A DNA stretch of 64,000 nucleotides from Stenopsyche tienmushanensis (GCA_008973525.1 WACJ01000124.1:496001-560000); one strand, 5' to 3'. Counted from the stretch's first letter, positions 12,201 to 24,678 are shown. Translations and numbers: made by a program. Notes: generated from the sequence alone by a model not told the origin.

Positions 12201-13773
12201 TTTTTGTTCGCCTTTTCACTCATTATCGAGTATTAAAGGATAATTTTTAATTATTAGAGTGGTCAACAGTCTTTAGATGGTTCGTTCAATGCCGACACGT
12301 CAGCCACAAGTTTCGTGATGTCTCCGTCAAGTGATGATTTGAGCGGTAAGGATCTGTCGCCTGGTTCCGGAGACATTCAAAACCAAACTCAAGATCTTAG
12401 CAGATCAAGACAAGAGAAACTATTTAGTGAGGATGTTCGAAGAACGATGGCTGAATTATTCCCATGTCTGGAACAAGAACTAGCAGCTTTCATTGCTCAT
12501 TATGAAAGAGTAGATACTTAGTATGTATTATTTATAGATTAAATATTTAAAACATTTATAAAACAAGACTCAATACTTTCATCTTTATTAGTGGATGTAT
12601 GCAAACTCTCGTGGTTGTTGGTGCTCACGTACTAGCCGCTCGAGATGCTGGAAGCTTATTATCCGTGTCACTGGGTTCCTGTTTGGTCCAAGCTAAAAGG
12701 GCATGTGATGCAGCAATGCGCAGAAGATTACAAACACTCTCAGAGCCATGCAAGGCTACATTAAGGAAACCTAAGTGTGGAATTTTACCATTTGTAGAAA
12801 GTTTTGAGGTTTGACTGTTTTAAATTTATAAAAATAGTGCACCCATATCAATATTATATAATTAAAATTCTATTTGCAATAAATTTATTTATATACTATA
12901 GGAATTTTGTAAGACAGCTGAAGGTATCTTCAGTAAATCAAGTAGAAGAGCGGATTTGGACAAATGGTATGTACAATTAGTTAGTGCTATGATGCAATCA
13001 ATCCAACGTCAAGAACATCCTAAAACTCCTCATCAAGTCATTAAAATGGGTAGGTATGCTCATTATAGTTTCTTTAAAATTAACATATGTATGATTATAA
13101 AATATTTCCATTTACTTTGTAGAAAACTTTCATCATCTATATGCACTTTTATGTCAGCTAAAAATTCCAGCACTAGACGGATTAAGAAAGGATGCAAAAG
13201 TTAAATACACTGAAGCTCTCAAGGCTTATGTTACTTTGTATTTTGGCAGACCATTAGAAAAGCTGAATGTGATTATATTTTTTTAATATTATTATTTTTT
13301 CTAAAAAAATCATTATATATTTTCAATGTGTATTCTTTTATTTCAGCAATTTTTTGAAGGAGTTGAAAGTCGCGTCAGTCAAGGAGTTAGTAAATCTGAA
13401 ATATCATATCAAATGGCTTTTAGTAAACAGGAGCTAAGAAAAGTCATTGCAATGTATCCCCACAAAGAAGTAAAGAAAGGGCTCGATAGTTTATATAAGA
13501 AAGTCGAGAAACATTTGTGCGAGGAAGAAAATCTTCTTCAGGTGCCTTCATATAATTATATATAGGTTTTATCTACAAAATATTTGAATTCCATAATCAA
13601 ATCGTGAATATTAATTTTAGGTTGTATGGCGTGCTATGCAAGAAGAATTTATAACTCAATATAAATACTTGGAAGAGCATATTCAACAATGTTATCCTGG
13701 TTCCATGATAGCGCTAGATTTTGCAATAAAAGATATATTAGATTCTTTCTCCGAGATTGCTCGATCTCATTGA
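9285..13773 (+). CDS. Exoc1: Exocyst complex component 1 (Sec3)
   Basis: Subunit of the exocyst, the octamer that tethers secretory vesicles to the plasma membrane; Sec3 binds PI(4,5)P2 and marks the docking site. I placed 15 coding exons with matching phases: 9285-9536, 9614-9809, 9889-10046, 10131-10237, 11068-11188, 11299-11429, 11507-11759, 11842-12033, 12109-12186, 12258-12520, 12592-12808, 12902-13049, 13123-13268, 13347-13541, 13621-13773. They total 2610 nt, or 869 residues, close to the roughly 890 of fly and human. The N-terminus ([20 protein letters not shown]) begins the PH-like Sec3 domain; the middle is coiled-coil; the C-terminal half (about residue 330 on) is the helical Sec3_C domain, including '[16 protein letters not shown]' and '[20 protein letters not shown]'. 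Intron 4 carries a TTAA MITE. A poly(A) signal AATAAA lies at 13871. No breaks were seen. Confidence 0.96.
10300..10985 (+). mobile_element. TTAA-flanked MITE (family A), piggyBac type
   Basis: Element inside Exoc1 intron 4. It is bounded by TTAA at 10300-10303 and 10982-10985. The ends are imperfect inverted repeats: TTAACCCTATCGGATTGGA at the left and, reading inward from the right, TTAACCCTTTCGAACCGGA. The interior is non-coding. Related copies lie at 20496-20894 and, truncated, at 31790-32075, sharing 'TCTTTCAACAAAGATAAGAC' and 'GCAGGCGTTTGTTTTGATAA'. TTAA target duplication and CCCT-type termini are hallmarks of the piggyBac superfamily. Confidence 0.8.
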
Positions 13774-14660
13774 TTTGAAGCATGAAAAATTTTATCACAA
13801 CTGAAAATGTAACTTTAAATAGGAACAGCTGTAAATATCTGTGCCTTCAATAATGTACAATATCGATCAAAATAAAGTAACTAACTTTTGAAGGTCAGAT
13901 GTTTATTTCTTCTCCAAACAGACATACTTACTTTAAGTGGCTCCTATGGCCCTATAAGAGAGCCCTGGCCATTTACAATATATTGCCGTTGCAAATGGTC
14001 CTGGTTCATATTTCATCAACGTAAATCACTACCTTTTACATTAACTTTTATATATTTGAGAGAGCATTTGTAACATCTTCAAAGAGCACCAATTAAGAAC
14101 TAGTGTATTAAGCCTTTTGGTCTACAATATTGCATCAGATAAAGATACCATTAATTGGAGCCCAACTATCAGCACTTAATTTAATCCTAGTGCAAGGAAT
14201 TAAGAAGAGATAAAATAATTTTATGAAATGAATATTCGATTTGATAAGTGAAGAAAAACACCCCAATAAAGTTTTCAGCAATTCATCTAAATATAAACTG
14301 TATCTGCTTTAATTTCAAACATGAAGATTGCAAATCAGAGCAATCGTGATTAGTGTTTTCAATGATAATGTCGGGAGCTATTAACTAGAAATTATTGCCG
14401 TAGGATAAGTAAACTACCAGTTTTAGATTTTATGATGTTATATTCAAATATAGGGTGCATTTATGGATGTCATGTATCATTCAAAATATTATGAACACTA
14501 CACAATAAAGCGACGCTATTAATTTATAAACAATTTATTAAATTAAAGCAATTCACATTCCAATAATGCGAAAAAAATAAACTATAATCTTTCATCTCCC
14601 AAAATGAAGTTGTTTTGCCTACATAATTAAATTCAACTGGAATCAGTTTGATTATAAAAT
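13774..14660. other. Spacer between converging Exoc1 and prag01-like genes
   Basis: Exoc1 (+) and the prag01-like gene (-) converge here. It holds the Exoc1 3' UTR with AATAAA at 13871-13876 and a minus-strand AATAAA at 14539-14534, suitable for the prag01-like transcript. I see no other gene. Confidence 0.6.
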
Positions 14661-15679
14661 TTATTCCCAGTGGTCTGGCGCGGACCAGTTGAAGTAAATG
14701 AGGCCGGAGGATTTCATCTGAAATTTGAAAATAAATATTTTTACTATTGTAAAATAATCACATATTTTTTAAAATCAGTTTTAGTATAGAATACGTACAA
14801 CAAAAGCGGAGAATGTTATGACTCCAACACCTGCCGCGAGAAAGGCGTTGTTCTTGCGCTGCCTAGCTGCATTCATTTCTTGCCAAGATCCATTTGGAAC
14901 TGGCAATTCGTTCATATGAGGTTCAACAAAATTTTGCTTTCCATAAGATCTTGCTGTAATATTATAATCAAATTAATTTACTTAAATGTACTTATTTACA
15001 ATAACCTTATGATAAATTATGTGAACCATCCATTTCACACTTAAATCGCTTCTTACTGTAATTTTTTCAAAAATATGTCCAATATTTTGATATTTGTGAA
15101 TTTATATAAGAATGTAATTTTCATAAATTCAATCAAGTAATATGATTTTTTTCATATAAAACATAGACGAGTATAGATGTTTTTATATTGTTCAAATTCA
15201 ATTTGATTACGATCAAGGTGGAGTCGTATCCTTTTATATCTAAATATATGTATTATACTCTTAATACTTCTACGGTCATAAAAATGTAATTTCAATACAA
15301 CAACTGAAGCTAGATGATATCACTAATATGATCTAGCTCATATTAATATTAGGCACACATAAAATTAATACTAAATCGGCTGCGATAAAGGCCGAGTATT
15401 TGAGGTTACGTTCTTACGTAACAATTTTCAATTGGGGATTAAAATTGGTAGAGTCTATATACAGGACCTTAACTACATCTTAATGAACTAACTGCTTTAA
15501 AATATCATCAAATTTAACAAAAATCAATGCTAATGGCGGATTATTGTCAAATCTATCGAGTTTAGTTTGCTGTCAAAAAACATTGTAAATTTTATTTCTT
15601 TTATATTTCATATGAGAAACGAAAAATAATTACACGATCTAGCAAGCACTCCTCGTACAGCAGCCCTGGCAGCAAACAT
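14661..15679 (-). CDS. Deltamethrin-resistance protein prag01-like (COX7B-like) mitochondrial peptide
   Basis: Three exons on the minus strand: 15679-15634, 14953-14799 and 14717-14661, phases consistent, coding 85 residues. The N-terminus MFAARAAVRGVLARSSRSYG is rich in Arg/Ala/Ser and lacks acidic residues, a typical mitochondrial presequence. It is followed by 'MNELPVPNGSWQEMNAARQR', a hydrophobic single-pass segment 'NAFLAAGVGVITFSAFV' and the tail 'SGLIYFNWSAPDHWE'. This order (ELPVPxGSWQ, one membrane helix, short aromatic tail) is that of the small insect family named after prag01, which to my knowledge is related to cytochrome c oxidase subunit 7B of respiratory complex IV. The name reflects a deltamethrin-resistance screen and does not prove a resistance role. 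The gene is head to head with ADCK1. Confidence 0.85.
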
Positions 15680-16491
15680 TGTGGCGGTGGAGCTTCGAGC
15701 ACTTTTTACAGCTTCTGCGGTTCAATACTAGAAAGGTATTGCCATATCAAGCATAGCCTATTCCCTTAAATGTACGTATTTTCCCTTCATTTATTTAAAA
15801 AAAATACGGGGGAATATTTTAGTACATGCTTTTAAAATTTCTTATAGCGATCTCTTTTAGCGATTCAAATATATATTTGAATTTATCATGAACAATTTGT
15901 TGATATTTATATACATTTTGCATGAAATATAAAAAAAATATTTAAAAATGCACAATAAATAATTCAAATATATCCGATTCATAGCACTATTATTGATTTA
16001 ATATACGATTTGCTTGCTGAAACTATTATTTTAAATTTATGAATCCGATTAAATTTTAATCTTAAATCATTAGATTCAATTAATATTTTTTCATTCAATA
16101 TGTAAGTAAAACATATTTGATTATTTAAAAAATGTAATCCTTTCCAAAATCACAATTATTTTAAATTTAATCAATTTATATTTTTTTTACAAAAAACTTG
16201 TTTCATAACGAAGGCTTTAAAACGACTAATTTAAAAACGTCCTAAAAAAAAAAAGTGAAATTTGTGAGAGACAACTTTCTAACGTCTTATGACCGAATTA
16301 ACGTATGAACTTGTCAGATTGACACCATTCCAATGTCAAATTACCTCATAGTTTTAAAGTGCTCTGCCGTTTGATGTAAGATATATATTTCTCTTCAATC
16401 TTTTCCATTATTTTATTGCGAATTTTATCTGCAGTAAATTATTGAAACTTTTGACAATTGTCTTCTGTTTGTAGTTTTTAATGAACACAAA
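15680..16491. promoter_or_regulatory. Shared upstream region of prag01-like gene and ADCK1
   Basis: Only about 810 bp separate the two start codons, which point away from each other. Both products are probably mitochondrial, so this may be a bidirectional promoter. No TATA box or known element stands out in the very AT-rich sequence. Confidence 0.4.
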
Positions 16492-19400
16492 ATGCTAAGA
16501 CGCTATTTGAAATATAGCGTCGTAGGCGCTACTAGCCTCGGTCTTTTGGTGAATCTTCATAAAAATGACTACCATATTGGTGCTATCGGAGTGGTACGAG
16601 TGGGAAGAGCAGCCTATACCGTAGGCTGTATAGCATGGGATTATAAATATAATTTGTTCAGTAAGAATCTAGATAAAAAGTCGGAAGAATATTCTAAATT
16701 AAAAAGCGAAGTACACCAGATGGGGGCAAGTAAACTTTTGGAATTGTGTCGAACGAACAAAGGTGTTTATATAAAAGTAGGCCAACACATCGGCGCTTTA
16801 GATTATCTTCTTCCCAATGAGTACGTCCACACAATGAGAATTCTTCACAAAGATGCGCCTTCAAATACTGTAGATATGCTACATAAAGTAATAAAAGAAG
16901 ATTTGAAGAAAGATGTGAGTTCATTTTATTGATAATTCTTATTTTTCATCAATTTAAAATTAATCATCTTATCAATTGAATCGAGTTTTTCGTTTTAACA
17001 GGGGTGGACTTGCGGATATGCCGTCCCAAGGCCATTAAATGCATCCACCCCTAATATCAATGAATATTCGCATTTCATAAGATTGAATTTGAATGATTTT
17101 ATTTCATGGTAAGAACTTTATTTAAAAAATTGTAATGTTATAATTTTAGCATGTAAAATATTTATATCGAAAAACAATACATACATGATTTATTTTATAT
17201 CAAATAATATATTGATCATATACAGCCAATCTCCGTCTACAATTTACAACTGTTTTACTAAATTTTCTGTACTATCTCTATTTAATTTTTTGAGATGTCT
17301 GAGACACTTGTGAAGTTAATAAGTATTTATATTTAAAATGATAAAAAATCATGCTTGTTTATTCAACTTTATCTCGGTAGCATGTTAAATGAATAATTAT
17401 TTTTATTACGATTGATGTCTATTCTTTACCCTTTTTCTATAAACTCTATATTTATTCAAAATCTTAATACAGTTGTCATTTTAATTACTTCAAACGCAGG
17501 CTTCTGAACTATTTGATACTTTTGAACCATCGCCATTAGGAACAGCATCCTTAGCTCAAGTTCACAAAGCGACATTGAAAGATGGCACAACAGTAGCTGT
17601 GAAGGTGCAACATTATTTTGTTAGGAGAAGTGTCAAGACTGATTTAAAAACAATGGAATACCTCGTTAAAGTGATGTCATGGCTCTTTCCCGATTTTCAA
17701 ATGCAGTGGTTGGTTGACGAAACCAAAAAGAATATATATCGTGAGCTAAATTTCGAAGAAGAGGGACACAATTCGGAAAAATTAGCAGGGATGTTTAAAA
17801 ATTATTCATGGCTTAAAATCCCTAAAGTTTATTGGGACTATACCACGAAGCGAGTTTTAGTAATGGAATATGTAGAAGGAGGTCAAGTAAACGATTATGA
17901 TTATATAAAGGTATATCAAAATGTATTATGCAATCGAAGATAAAATATAATGATTACTTATTGTAATCGTATTTGTAATTTTTTATTCTCTGATTTTTTA
18001 CTTAGAAAAATAACATTGATCCGTATGATTTATCGAGAAAATTGGGAGATTTATATTCTCACATGATTTTTATCCATGGATTTGTTCATAGTGACCCCCA
18101 CCCGGGAAATATATTAGTGAGTAAATCACCGGGCGATAAAAATGTCAATGTTTATCTCCTCGATCATGGTTTATATGCAGTGAGTTTATCTATAATAAAA
18201 ATCAAAATATAATTAGGTAATATAGGGTGATATAAATTAATATGTTGAAAATTGTTGATTTTCAGACTTTATCAGAAAAATTCCGTTACGACTATGCTCA
18301 ATTATGGTTGAGTATTATCAATCGGGATCGTGTCGTTATGAAAAGGCAAGCAGAATTGCTCGGCATCAGAGGAGATCTTTATGGCTTATTTGCCTGTATG
18401 GTAACAGGTCGTCCGTGGAATACTATAGAAAAAGGAATAGGCAATATAAAACCTGAGCAGAGTGAGGTATAAAGACTTATATACCAAGAGCTGACAGCAT
18501 AAATTGAAGGTCATCTAGCACGTGTGAATAATTTAATAGTTGCGTTCTGGGGTGTTTCCGGACTATTATTATGACAGTCTGGCAACTGGATGCCATTGGG
18601 TTTGGAAGGGGAGGCGGTTGAAATCTAGTGAAAATTCAACATAAGTAATACTATATAAGTATTTTTTTAATTTTTTATAAATGAGTAAAATAAACACTCA
18701 TTTCATTGTGGGTAATGAATCGGAGCTTGTCATCAATCTCCACCCCCAAATACTGAATGGATCTTGAGTATTTAATTTTGCAACCTCCGATCGTCAGGGG
18801 TGGGGACGCAAGCTTTCTGCGTTTTTTGGCAGCGAGCTCCAGACCAGCTCCTGTCAGCTACTTCTTGGCCTTCCCCAGTGCGTCCTCACAGGTCGTTTGC
18901 AGGGTCTCCATGGATTTGGCGGTGACGGAGAGTTTGGACCAATCTGGTACTATCTTAACAAGCTCGTAATAGTCTGGAAACCCCTCCCCACCCAAACCCA
19001 ACGGCACTCAGTCGCCAGACTATCATAATGATAGTCCAGAAACACGCCAGAACACAACTATTAAATTATTCACATGTATTAGATGATCTTCAATTTATGC
19101 TGCCAGCTCTCAGTCTATTATCGGTTAACATATTATTTTTACTTTTAATTAATTTGATTTGTTTTATAAACATGTCTACTGTATTTTTTTTTTTTTAGAA
19201 AAACTGTCTTCCAGAATGAATTACCGAATTTTATAACAGAAATATCTTTATGCCTGGAAAATATGGATCGGCAAACGCTTCTGGTTTTAAAAACAAACGA
19301 TCTAATTCGGAGTATCGAATACGCTTTGGGGACCCATCAAAGAATGTGTGGTTTTACAGTTATGACAAAGTGCTGCATAAAGTCCGTCAACGATAAACAC

Positions 19401-19520
19401 TTTCAGAACTCTAAAACATTTTACGACAGGACTTTTTTGCGCGTAAAAAACTTTTATTCCATGATGACTTATTATATATTTCTAATAATTGCCGAGTTTA
19501 AAATTAAATTCTTACTTTAG
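16492..19520 (+). CDS. ADCK1: AarF domain-containing kinase 1 (ADCK1), UbiB family
   Basis: Atypical kinase-like protein of the UbiB/ABC1 family that acts in mitochondria; relatives are linked to coenzyme Q and lipid homeostasis and inner-membrane architecture. Five exons: 16492-16914, 17500-17910, 18006-18179, 18266-18466 and 19215-19520, giving 504 residues against about 525 in human. Visible motifs are the KxGQ signature 'YIKVGQHIG' (about 93-101), the Ala-rich loop variant 'LGTASLAQVHKA' (about 154-165), the lysine in 'VAVKVQ' (about 176), the catalytic 'HSDPHPGN' (about 307-313) and 'LLDHGLY' in place of DFG (about 329-335). The N-terminus MLRRYLKYSVVGATSLGLLV fits a mitochondrial targeting and membrane segment. 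The last exon has two candidate acceptors; only the one at 19213-19214 keeps frame. A foldback transposon sits in intron 4. AATAAA lies at 19523. Confidence 0.95.
18488..19109. mobile_element. Foldback element with ~128-bp inverted arms in ADCK1 intron 4
   Basis: The left arm (18488-18614) and right arm (18981-19109) are inverted copies, by eye about 85-90% identical. Both begin GAGCTGRCAGCATAAATTGA when read inward and pass through a block with 'GAATAATTTAATAGTTG'. The interior is a reverse transcriptase fragment, listed separately. No clear target duplication was found. The intronic RNA could fold into a hairpin with a stem of more than 100 bp. Confidence 0.8.
18705..18957 (-). pseudogene. 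Reverse transcriptase fragment captured inside foldback element
   Basis: Minus-strand translation gives 'PDWSKLSVTAKSMETLQTTC', 'LTGAGLELAAKK' and 'IGGCKIKYSRSIQYLGVEID', the region just after the FADD box of R1/jockey-type non-LTR reverse transcriptases (family pattern: AKS...GLELA..KTE...G..I.....YLGV.ID..L.F). A stop interrupts it before 'LTGAGLELA'. It belongs to the same broad group as the fragment at 6994-7975 but differs clearly in sequence. Confidence 0.8.
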
Positions 19521-20495
19521 CGAATAAATATGTACACATTTTCATCTTCTTGATTTGCTAGATAGCTAGATTTCTTCATGTTACCATGCCTTAAGATAGG
19601 ACAATATGTAAAATTAAATTAAAATTTGATAATTTACACATATCATTGTCATTTGTAAGCGGTTATTAATTTCATAAATCAACATTCATTAAATATCCAA
19701 AATTGAATATATGTATAGCAAAGGCGCTATATTTGAATATTTGTTTTTCTTAATATTGCAAAATATTTTTTCTCTTTATAAAATAAAAATGATGATTATT
19801 CAAATATTTATGATTTTCCATGTATTGCATCTGACGTAATCGATAGTATATTTATTTTTATCTATCAAAAAAGTATATTATTTTTTCATTGTTTTTGGAC
19901 TGATTTTAATATTATTTGGTGTATATCGGAGGTATATAGAGGTTCAATGTAGTTTTATTTTAGCTAAAATATATTTTTGTATAAAAATGTTTTATTATAG
20001 TCTTTGTGGTTCTTAATACTCTTATATATAATGTATATTTTGTCTCATTCTGTACATTAAACAGCTTACCAGCTGAATTATTGTTATAAAATATGTTTGC
20101 TCGTGATTATATTGGGTAATAGTCAAGAGTTTTAAAATATGTATTTGTTCAAAAAATTATACAGCGTACGCATGACATTTAAAGTGCTGCGTAGTTGTTT
20201 TTCTCACTAATATGCTATTCCATTGAGATATCCTATTTAGGTTGTGTTAAAATGCTAATAATTCAAATGTATATTCAATAATAGTTTTTTTTAACATTTG
20301 GTAAAGGCTAGTAGAATTTTGTGTGAATACAAACTTCTTGTTAATGCTAATAATGCGCCATACATTGCTCAATCAAAGTCAAACATAGCATGTTATACAA
20401 TTATTGTATATTTTCCTCAAGTAAAATAATAATTTATGTACCGGAAAGTTCTGATCATTTGTAGAGTGAAAGAAAATAATATATTTTTCACACAT

Positions 20496-20894
20496 TCAAC
20501 CCTATCGGACTGGAAATCATGAGACAGAGATGGGTAACCGTCATAAAATTTAGGTATAATTAACCGAAATCGCTATCGTCGGATAGCTATTAAGCTCTTT
20601 CAACAAAGATAAGACGACTTTCATTTGTGTTGTCTTGAGAGCAGGCGTTTGTTTTGATAATTAAGATACTCGAATCGTTCTTATCGTTGACCAATTTTGT
20701 TATTCCTATTTTCGCAACATATTAATAGGCAAAAATAGCTGAATAACAGAAAGCAAATGCCGTGCAAGTTGAACATTAAGAAATATTCCTAATTAATGAA
20801 CGAATATTGTGTGCTATCAACAGTATTAAGGTTCATTTATTAAGCGATTTACATTAGAGCGTAGTGTGTATGTTCTCCGGTTTGAAGGAGTTAA
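20496..20894 (+). mobile_element. TTAA MITE family A, second copy (internally deleted)
   Basis: It starts 'TCAACCCTATCGGACTGGAAA' style (TTAA mutated to TCAA) and ends 'TCCGGTTTGAAGGAGTTAA' at 20894. It shares 'AATCGCTAT', 'TCTTTCAACAAAGATAAGAC' and 'GCAGGCGTTTGTTTTGATAA' with the 10.3-kb copy but lacks part of its interior. Confidence 0.75.
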
Positions 20895-21871
20895 GCGAAA
20901 AGCAATCATTCACGTCTCACTTAATGGCATCTTTGTTTCAGTTAATTTAGAAAAGCACATGTTTATAAATGCAATGATAAAGATAGACAGCCATACCATC
21001 TCAAATAAATTATTATTGAAAATTTAAACGACATCATCAAACAGAATTTTCCGGTAGTACTAATATAAATTGAATTATTCATTTAATTATTTCAGTATTT
21101 ATGTTTTATACCTCGATTTTAACTTTATTCATACAATGCTTACCACTTTGACATGATTTTTATAATGTATATATGTTTTTAAAAATGTGGTATCTATCAC
21201 TACTGTAGATTTAAGCTGAATATTTTAGACTTGCGAGTTTAACCACTGAAAGTCACTGAATACCTATAGCTTATTAAACATTCTTTTTGGTTTAACATTA
21301 ATAGTTTCATATGTTCACATTAATAATTTTTATTTCTATGAAATAGTAATAATTTTCTGTAAAAATTAGTGAAAACAAGAATGGTTTTTTTTTCAAAGAT
21401 TTCGAGATAATATATTCCTGAATACGGGTTTTTTTAATGAATGTTAGTCTCTAAATCAATTCAATGGGCATAGCTTAATTTTACGAATACTAAAATTTTT
21501 TCTTTAGTTTATATACTTAGTAATTAACCAGCGAGCTTGAGAAGAAAAACACATTTTCAAATTCGTTTATCATTATTTATAATGGAAATGTTATAAGGAA
21601 AACATATATTTTACTAACTTAATTGATACGATCAAATATGGTGATAGATAAATACTAACTAAAAGACGTTATATGGTGGCCAAATTGCTTTTATTTTTTT
21701 ACACTTCATTGTTCATGTTTGATTGTTTAATATTTATTATATGAAAACTGTTATTCAATAAAAATAAATCAGTCATTAAAATATTTTTTTAGTTAACAAC
21801 TAATACCATACTTAACAAATTAGGTGTGCTCTATGATTTAATCTATAGTAAGAAAATTAACTACTAGAGGT

Positions 21872-22895
21872 TTAACTCCCAGAGGTCCGCGCGAACAGAT
21901 CTGTTCGTCTCAAAATTACTACGCAGGAGTCCGGCGACACAGATCTGTGCATCTCGCCGACTCTTAAGTTTATACAAAAAAAACCACTTAGCGTAACGAT
22001 TTATTCTTATCGGATTTAACATAGATGATGCCAGTGATATTAAAATTGATAATATCAAACAATTTATATGAAAAATATATTTTTTTAATTCGTAAATATA
22101 GAAATAATTTCACAGTCTCACCGATCCGATCCGTGTTAGATTGTTAACCCCAAATTCAAAGAAATGCTATATTTGTGAATCATTGTTTCAATTCGAACAA
22201 TTACGTAAAACAACTTGGGCCTGCCAAAACCAATAAATTATGCAATTCCTAGTGTCGTTTTGAAACGCACTTGACAAGTTATATTTTTTTCTGTAAAATG
22301 TTCGACTCTGCTTTGAAAAAAATGCGACCCTTATTATATTACACTATACATCGGAAATAGGCACCATTCGTCGATGGCACATTCAACCATTATAAACAAA
22401 TGATTCTCAAACATTCAATATATTTAAATTATTGAAATATAATGGCAATTGTTTAAAAATATTCGTGAGTTGCGAATTAATACTTATGTAATAAAGCAGA
22501 TGTTTATTTTCGATTTTATTATATTTCAACAAAAGTAAAATAGTAATCGTTGCTGGAAAAGAAAGGAGCTGGTATCCAGTTAATTTATTTTAAATTAGTG
22601 TATATTATAACAACCTTTTATAGTAATTTATTATTAATTTATTACTAATTAATCTAATTTTACAGTTGTTACATCGTTTCCTAGCGATCCTCGGTTAAGA
22701 AATACTGATTAAATCATATGTTTAAATGTATAAAACCATATCAAAGGCTTTAGTGAAAAAAATTATAATATATATCAATCGGTTAAATAGTTATCGTAAT
22801 TTGAAGGTGAGCGCAAGAAATATGCCGTTTGCACAAAAATCGTCCGGCTCCCGCGCATGTTTTAGTATACAACTTCGCGGACCTCTAAGAGTTAA
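21872..22895 (-). mobile_element. piggyBac-like element remnant (TTAA flanks)
   Basis: It is bounded by TTAA at 21872-21875 and 22892-22895. The ends are inverted repeats: left TTAACTCCCAGAGGTCCGCG, right (read inward) TTAACTCTTAGAGGTCCGCG, with 18 of 20 bases equal. Length about 1.02 kb. A minus-strand frame at the left end (residues 'NRYAKWFFLYKLKSRRDAQI') may be a transposase scrap, but I cannot assign it firmly. The termini differ from those of the other TTAA elements in the window. Confidence 0.8.
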
Positions 22896-23229
22896 ATAAA
22901 GATCACATTTTTGCAATATGGAAAAAGAATGACCTATTGTAAATTGAAACATGTATCGTAAACATTTTTACCAAGTTATTTTTAAATATAGTAATTCTCA
23001 AAAAAGTTAAACATCATTACGGTCAAGTGTTTTTTAAGAACTTCTATGCCATCTTGTCTATTCATATTCTCTAATAAAGCTGATCTTTTTTTCGACTCTA
23101 AAACTAATTATTTTAGTATTTTTGATTAATAATGGCATTTTAATAATACAATATTTTGTGTATTAATATTGTTAAATTCTACTGTTTTTGCTGCTTATAT
23201 GAAATTTTCAACTTCAAATTTAATAATAA

Positions 23230-23995
23230 CAAAGATCGTTAGGAATATCGTTTTTTAAATGAAATGAAAAGTTATATTCAAACAAAAAAATATATTAAAT
23301 AATTTCATCGATACCATGTATTCTCCTTCAGTAGATGCAACCTTTTCTTATCTATCGAATATATTTTTTAATTCCGGAAGATTAAAATTCAACAGGTTTT
23401 GATATAATATATGTTTCAATTCATCCTTTCACCTCTTCTATGTTTATGATTTTTTTCCCGAAGAATAATTTTGCATCGATCTAAATAAATGATAGTCGGA
23501 AGGAGCAAGATCAGGGAAATAAGGCGGATGTAGAATCTTTTGCCAACAGAGTTCCTTTAATTTGTTTTTGGTCGTCTTTCATTTATGGAATCGCGTCTGG
23601 TCTTTTCATACTTAAAGCCCCTTTTAAATTTTGAACATTAAATCTTCCTCGTTATGGTTTGATCATATAAAAGGACTTCATGGTAAATTATCCCTTTGGA
23701 GTCCCACTATACATTTAAAAGAGCTATATTTACTGTTAAACCCGGTTAAGGGGTTGATTTCTTTGCCTGCTCCTTTGAAAACCATTGTCTTTTTCATTTG
23801 AGTACAACACCCACTTTTCATCTCAGTCACTAAATGGTGTAAAAACGGTTGTTTCTTCTCTTTATTGAGTAAATCATGATACTGTTTTATAGTCTTTCCT
23901 ATTTTTTTTCAAGTGTAAAAAATATATAATACACATTATCTAAGTGATCAAAAAGTAAATATTAAAAAAACGACATTCCTAACGGGACAATCTAT
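23230..23995 (-). mobile_element. Internally deleted mariner-type element
   Basis: The left side carries CGTTAGGAATATCGTTTTTT and the right side the inverted match AAAAACGACATTCCTAACGG followed by GACAATCTA. Between them the minus strand encodes pieces of a mariner transposase C-terminus, including 'FPDLAPSDYHLF', where the last Asp is the third catalytic residue of the D,D34D triad. Stops and frameshifts occur throughout and the length (about 0.77 kb) is short of a 1.3-kb mariner. A solo copy of the same end is at about 44246-44290. Confidence 0.8.
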
Positions 23996-24640
23996 TATAA
24001 AAACAATGAAATATTAAAAAACGATTTTCAACAATTATAGTGTTGAAAACACAACAATAAATATGTAAGTAATTTTAAAAATTGAATTTGCGTTTGCAAT
24101 TTTTAATATAATTTTTTTTTCAAAATTATAATTTTCTCCCATTTTCAGTATAATAAAATTTCATTAAAATGAGATTAGGTTTGCAATACTTTTACACGAA
24201 CGACTTATTAAAAATGAGATAAAATTTATAAGCACTATATTCGAGTTCAATACAATTAAAATTAACCTCAAAAATATAAAAGAAAATTACAATAATATGC
24301 TCAATATTCAGTCGAGCATAACATACATTTATTTTAAGCTTGCATATTTTTTTAAATATGATAACGCATCTTTTAATATCATTTTAAATATGATAAATAA
24401 TAAATTTAAATATTTAAAAAAAAATGTTTACTCATTATAGAAAAAAAATTAAATTTATAATATTTTTAATAAAATAATATTAGTACGTGCTTAATTATTT
24501 AGTGGTTGAATTTAAATTGCATCAAAATATTTCTAAAAATGTGATATATCGAAATTGCTTTTTATTGAGATAAATTTTGGTCTTAGCGTGGAAAAATACG
24601 TGTCGGTGTGAACCGAAGTGAAGTTGTCGCCGACCGTTTG

Positions 24641-24678
24641 GACCTTTTCCGCTTCCTTTCGCTAGCGGCTGCAGCACG
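24641..24678 (+). promoter_or_regulatory. Candidate TOP-type leader of RpL18A
   Basis: A pyrimidine run CCTTTTCCGCTTCCTTTC (24643-24660) lies just upstream of the RpL18A start. Ribosomal protein mRNAs usually begin within such a tract (terminal oligopyrimidine), which puts them under growth-dependent translational control. The exact transcription start is inferred. Confidence 0.5.

Larger units (their letters stand above)
19521..24640. other. Intergenic region ADCK1-RpL18A, transposon remnants only
   Basis: About 5 kb of AT-rich DNA. Three mobile-element remnants are listed separately (20.5, 21.9 and 23.2 kb). The remaining sequence shows no coding frame, RNA gene or conserved motif that I can support. 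Confidence 0.6.
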
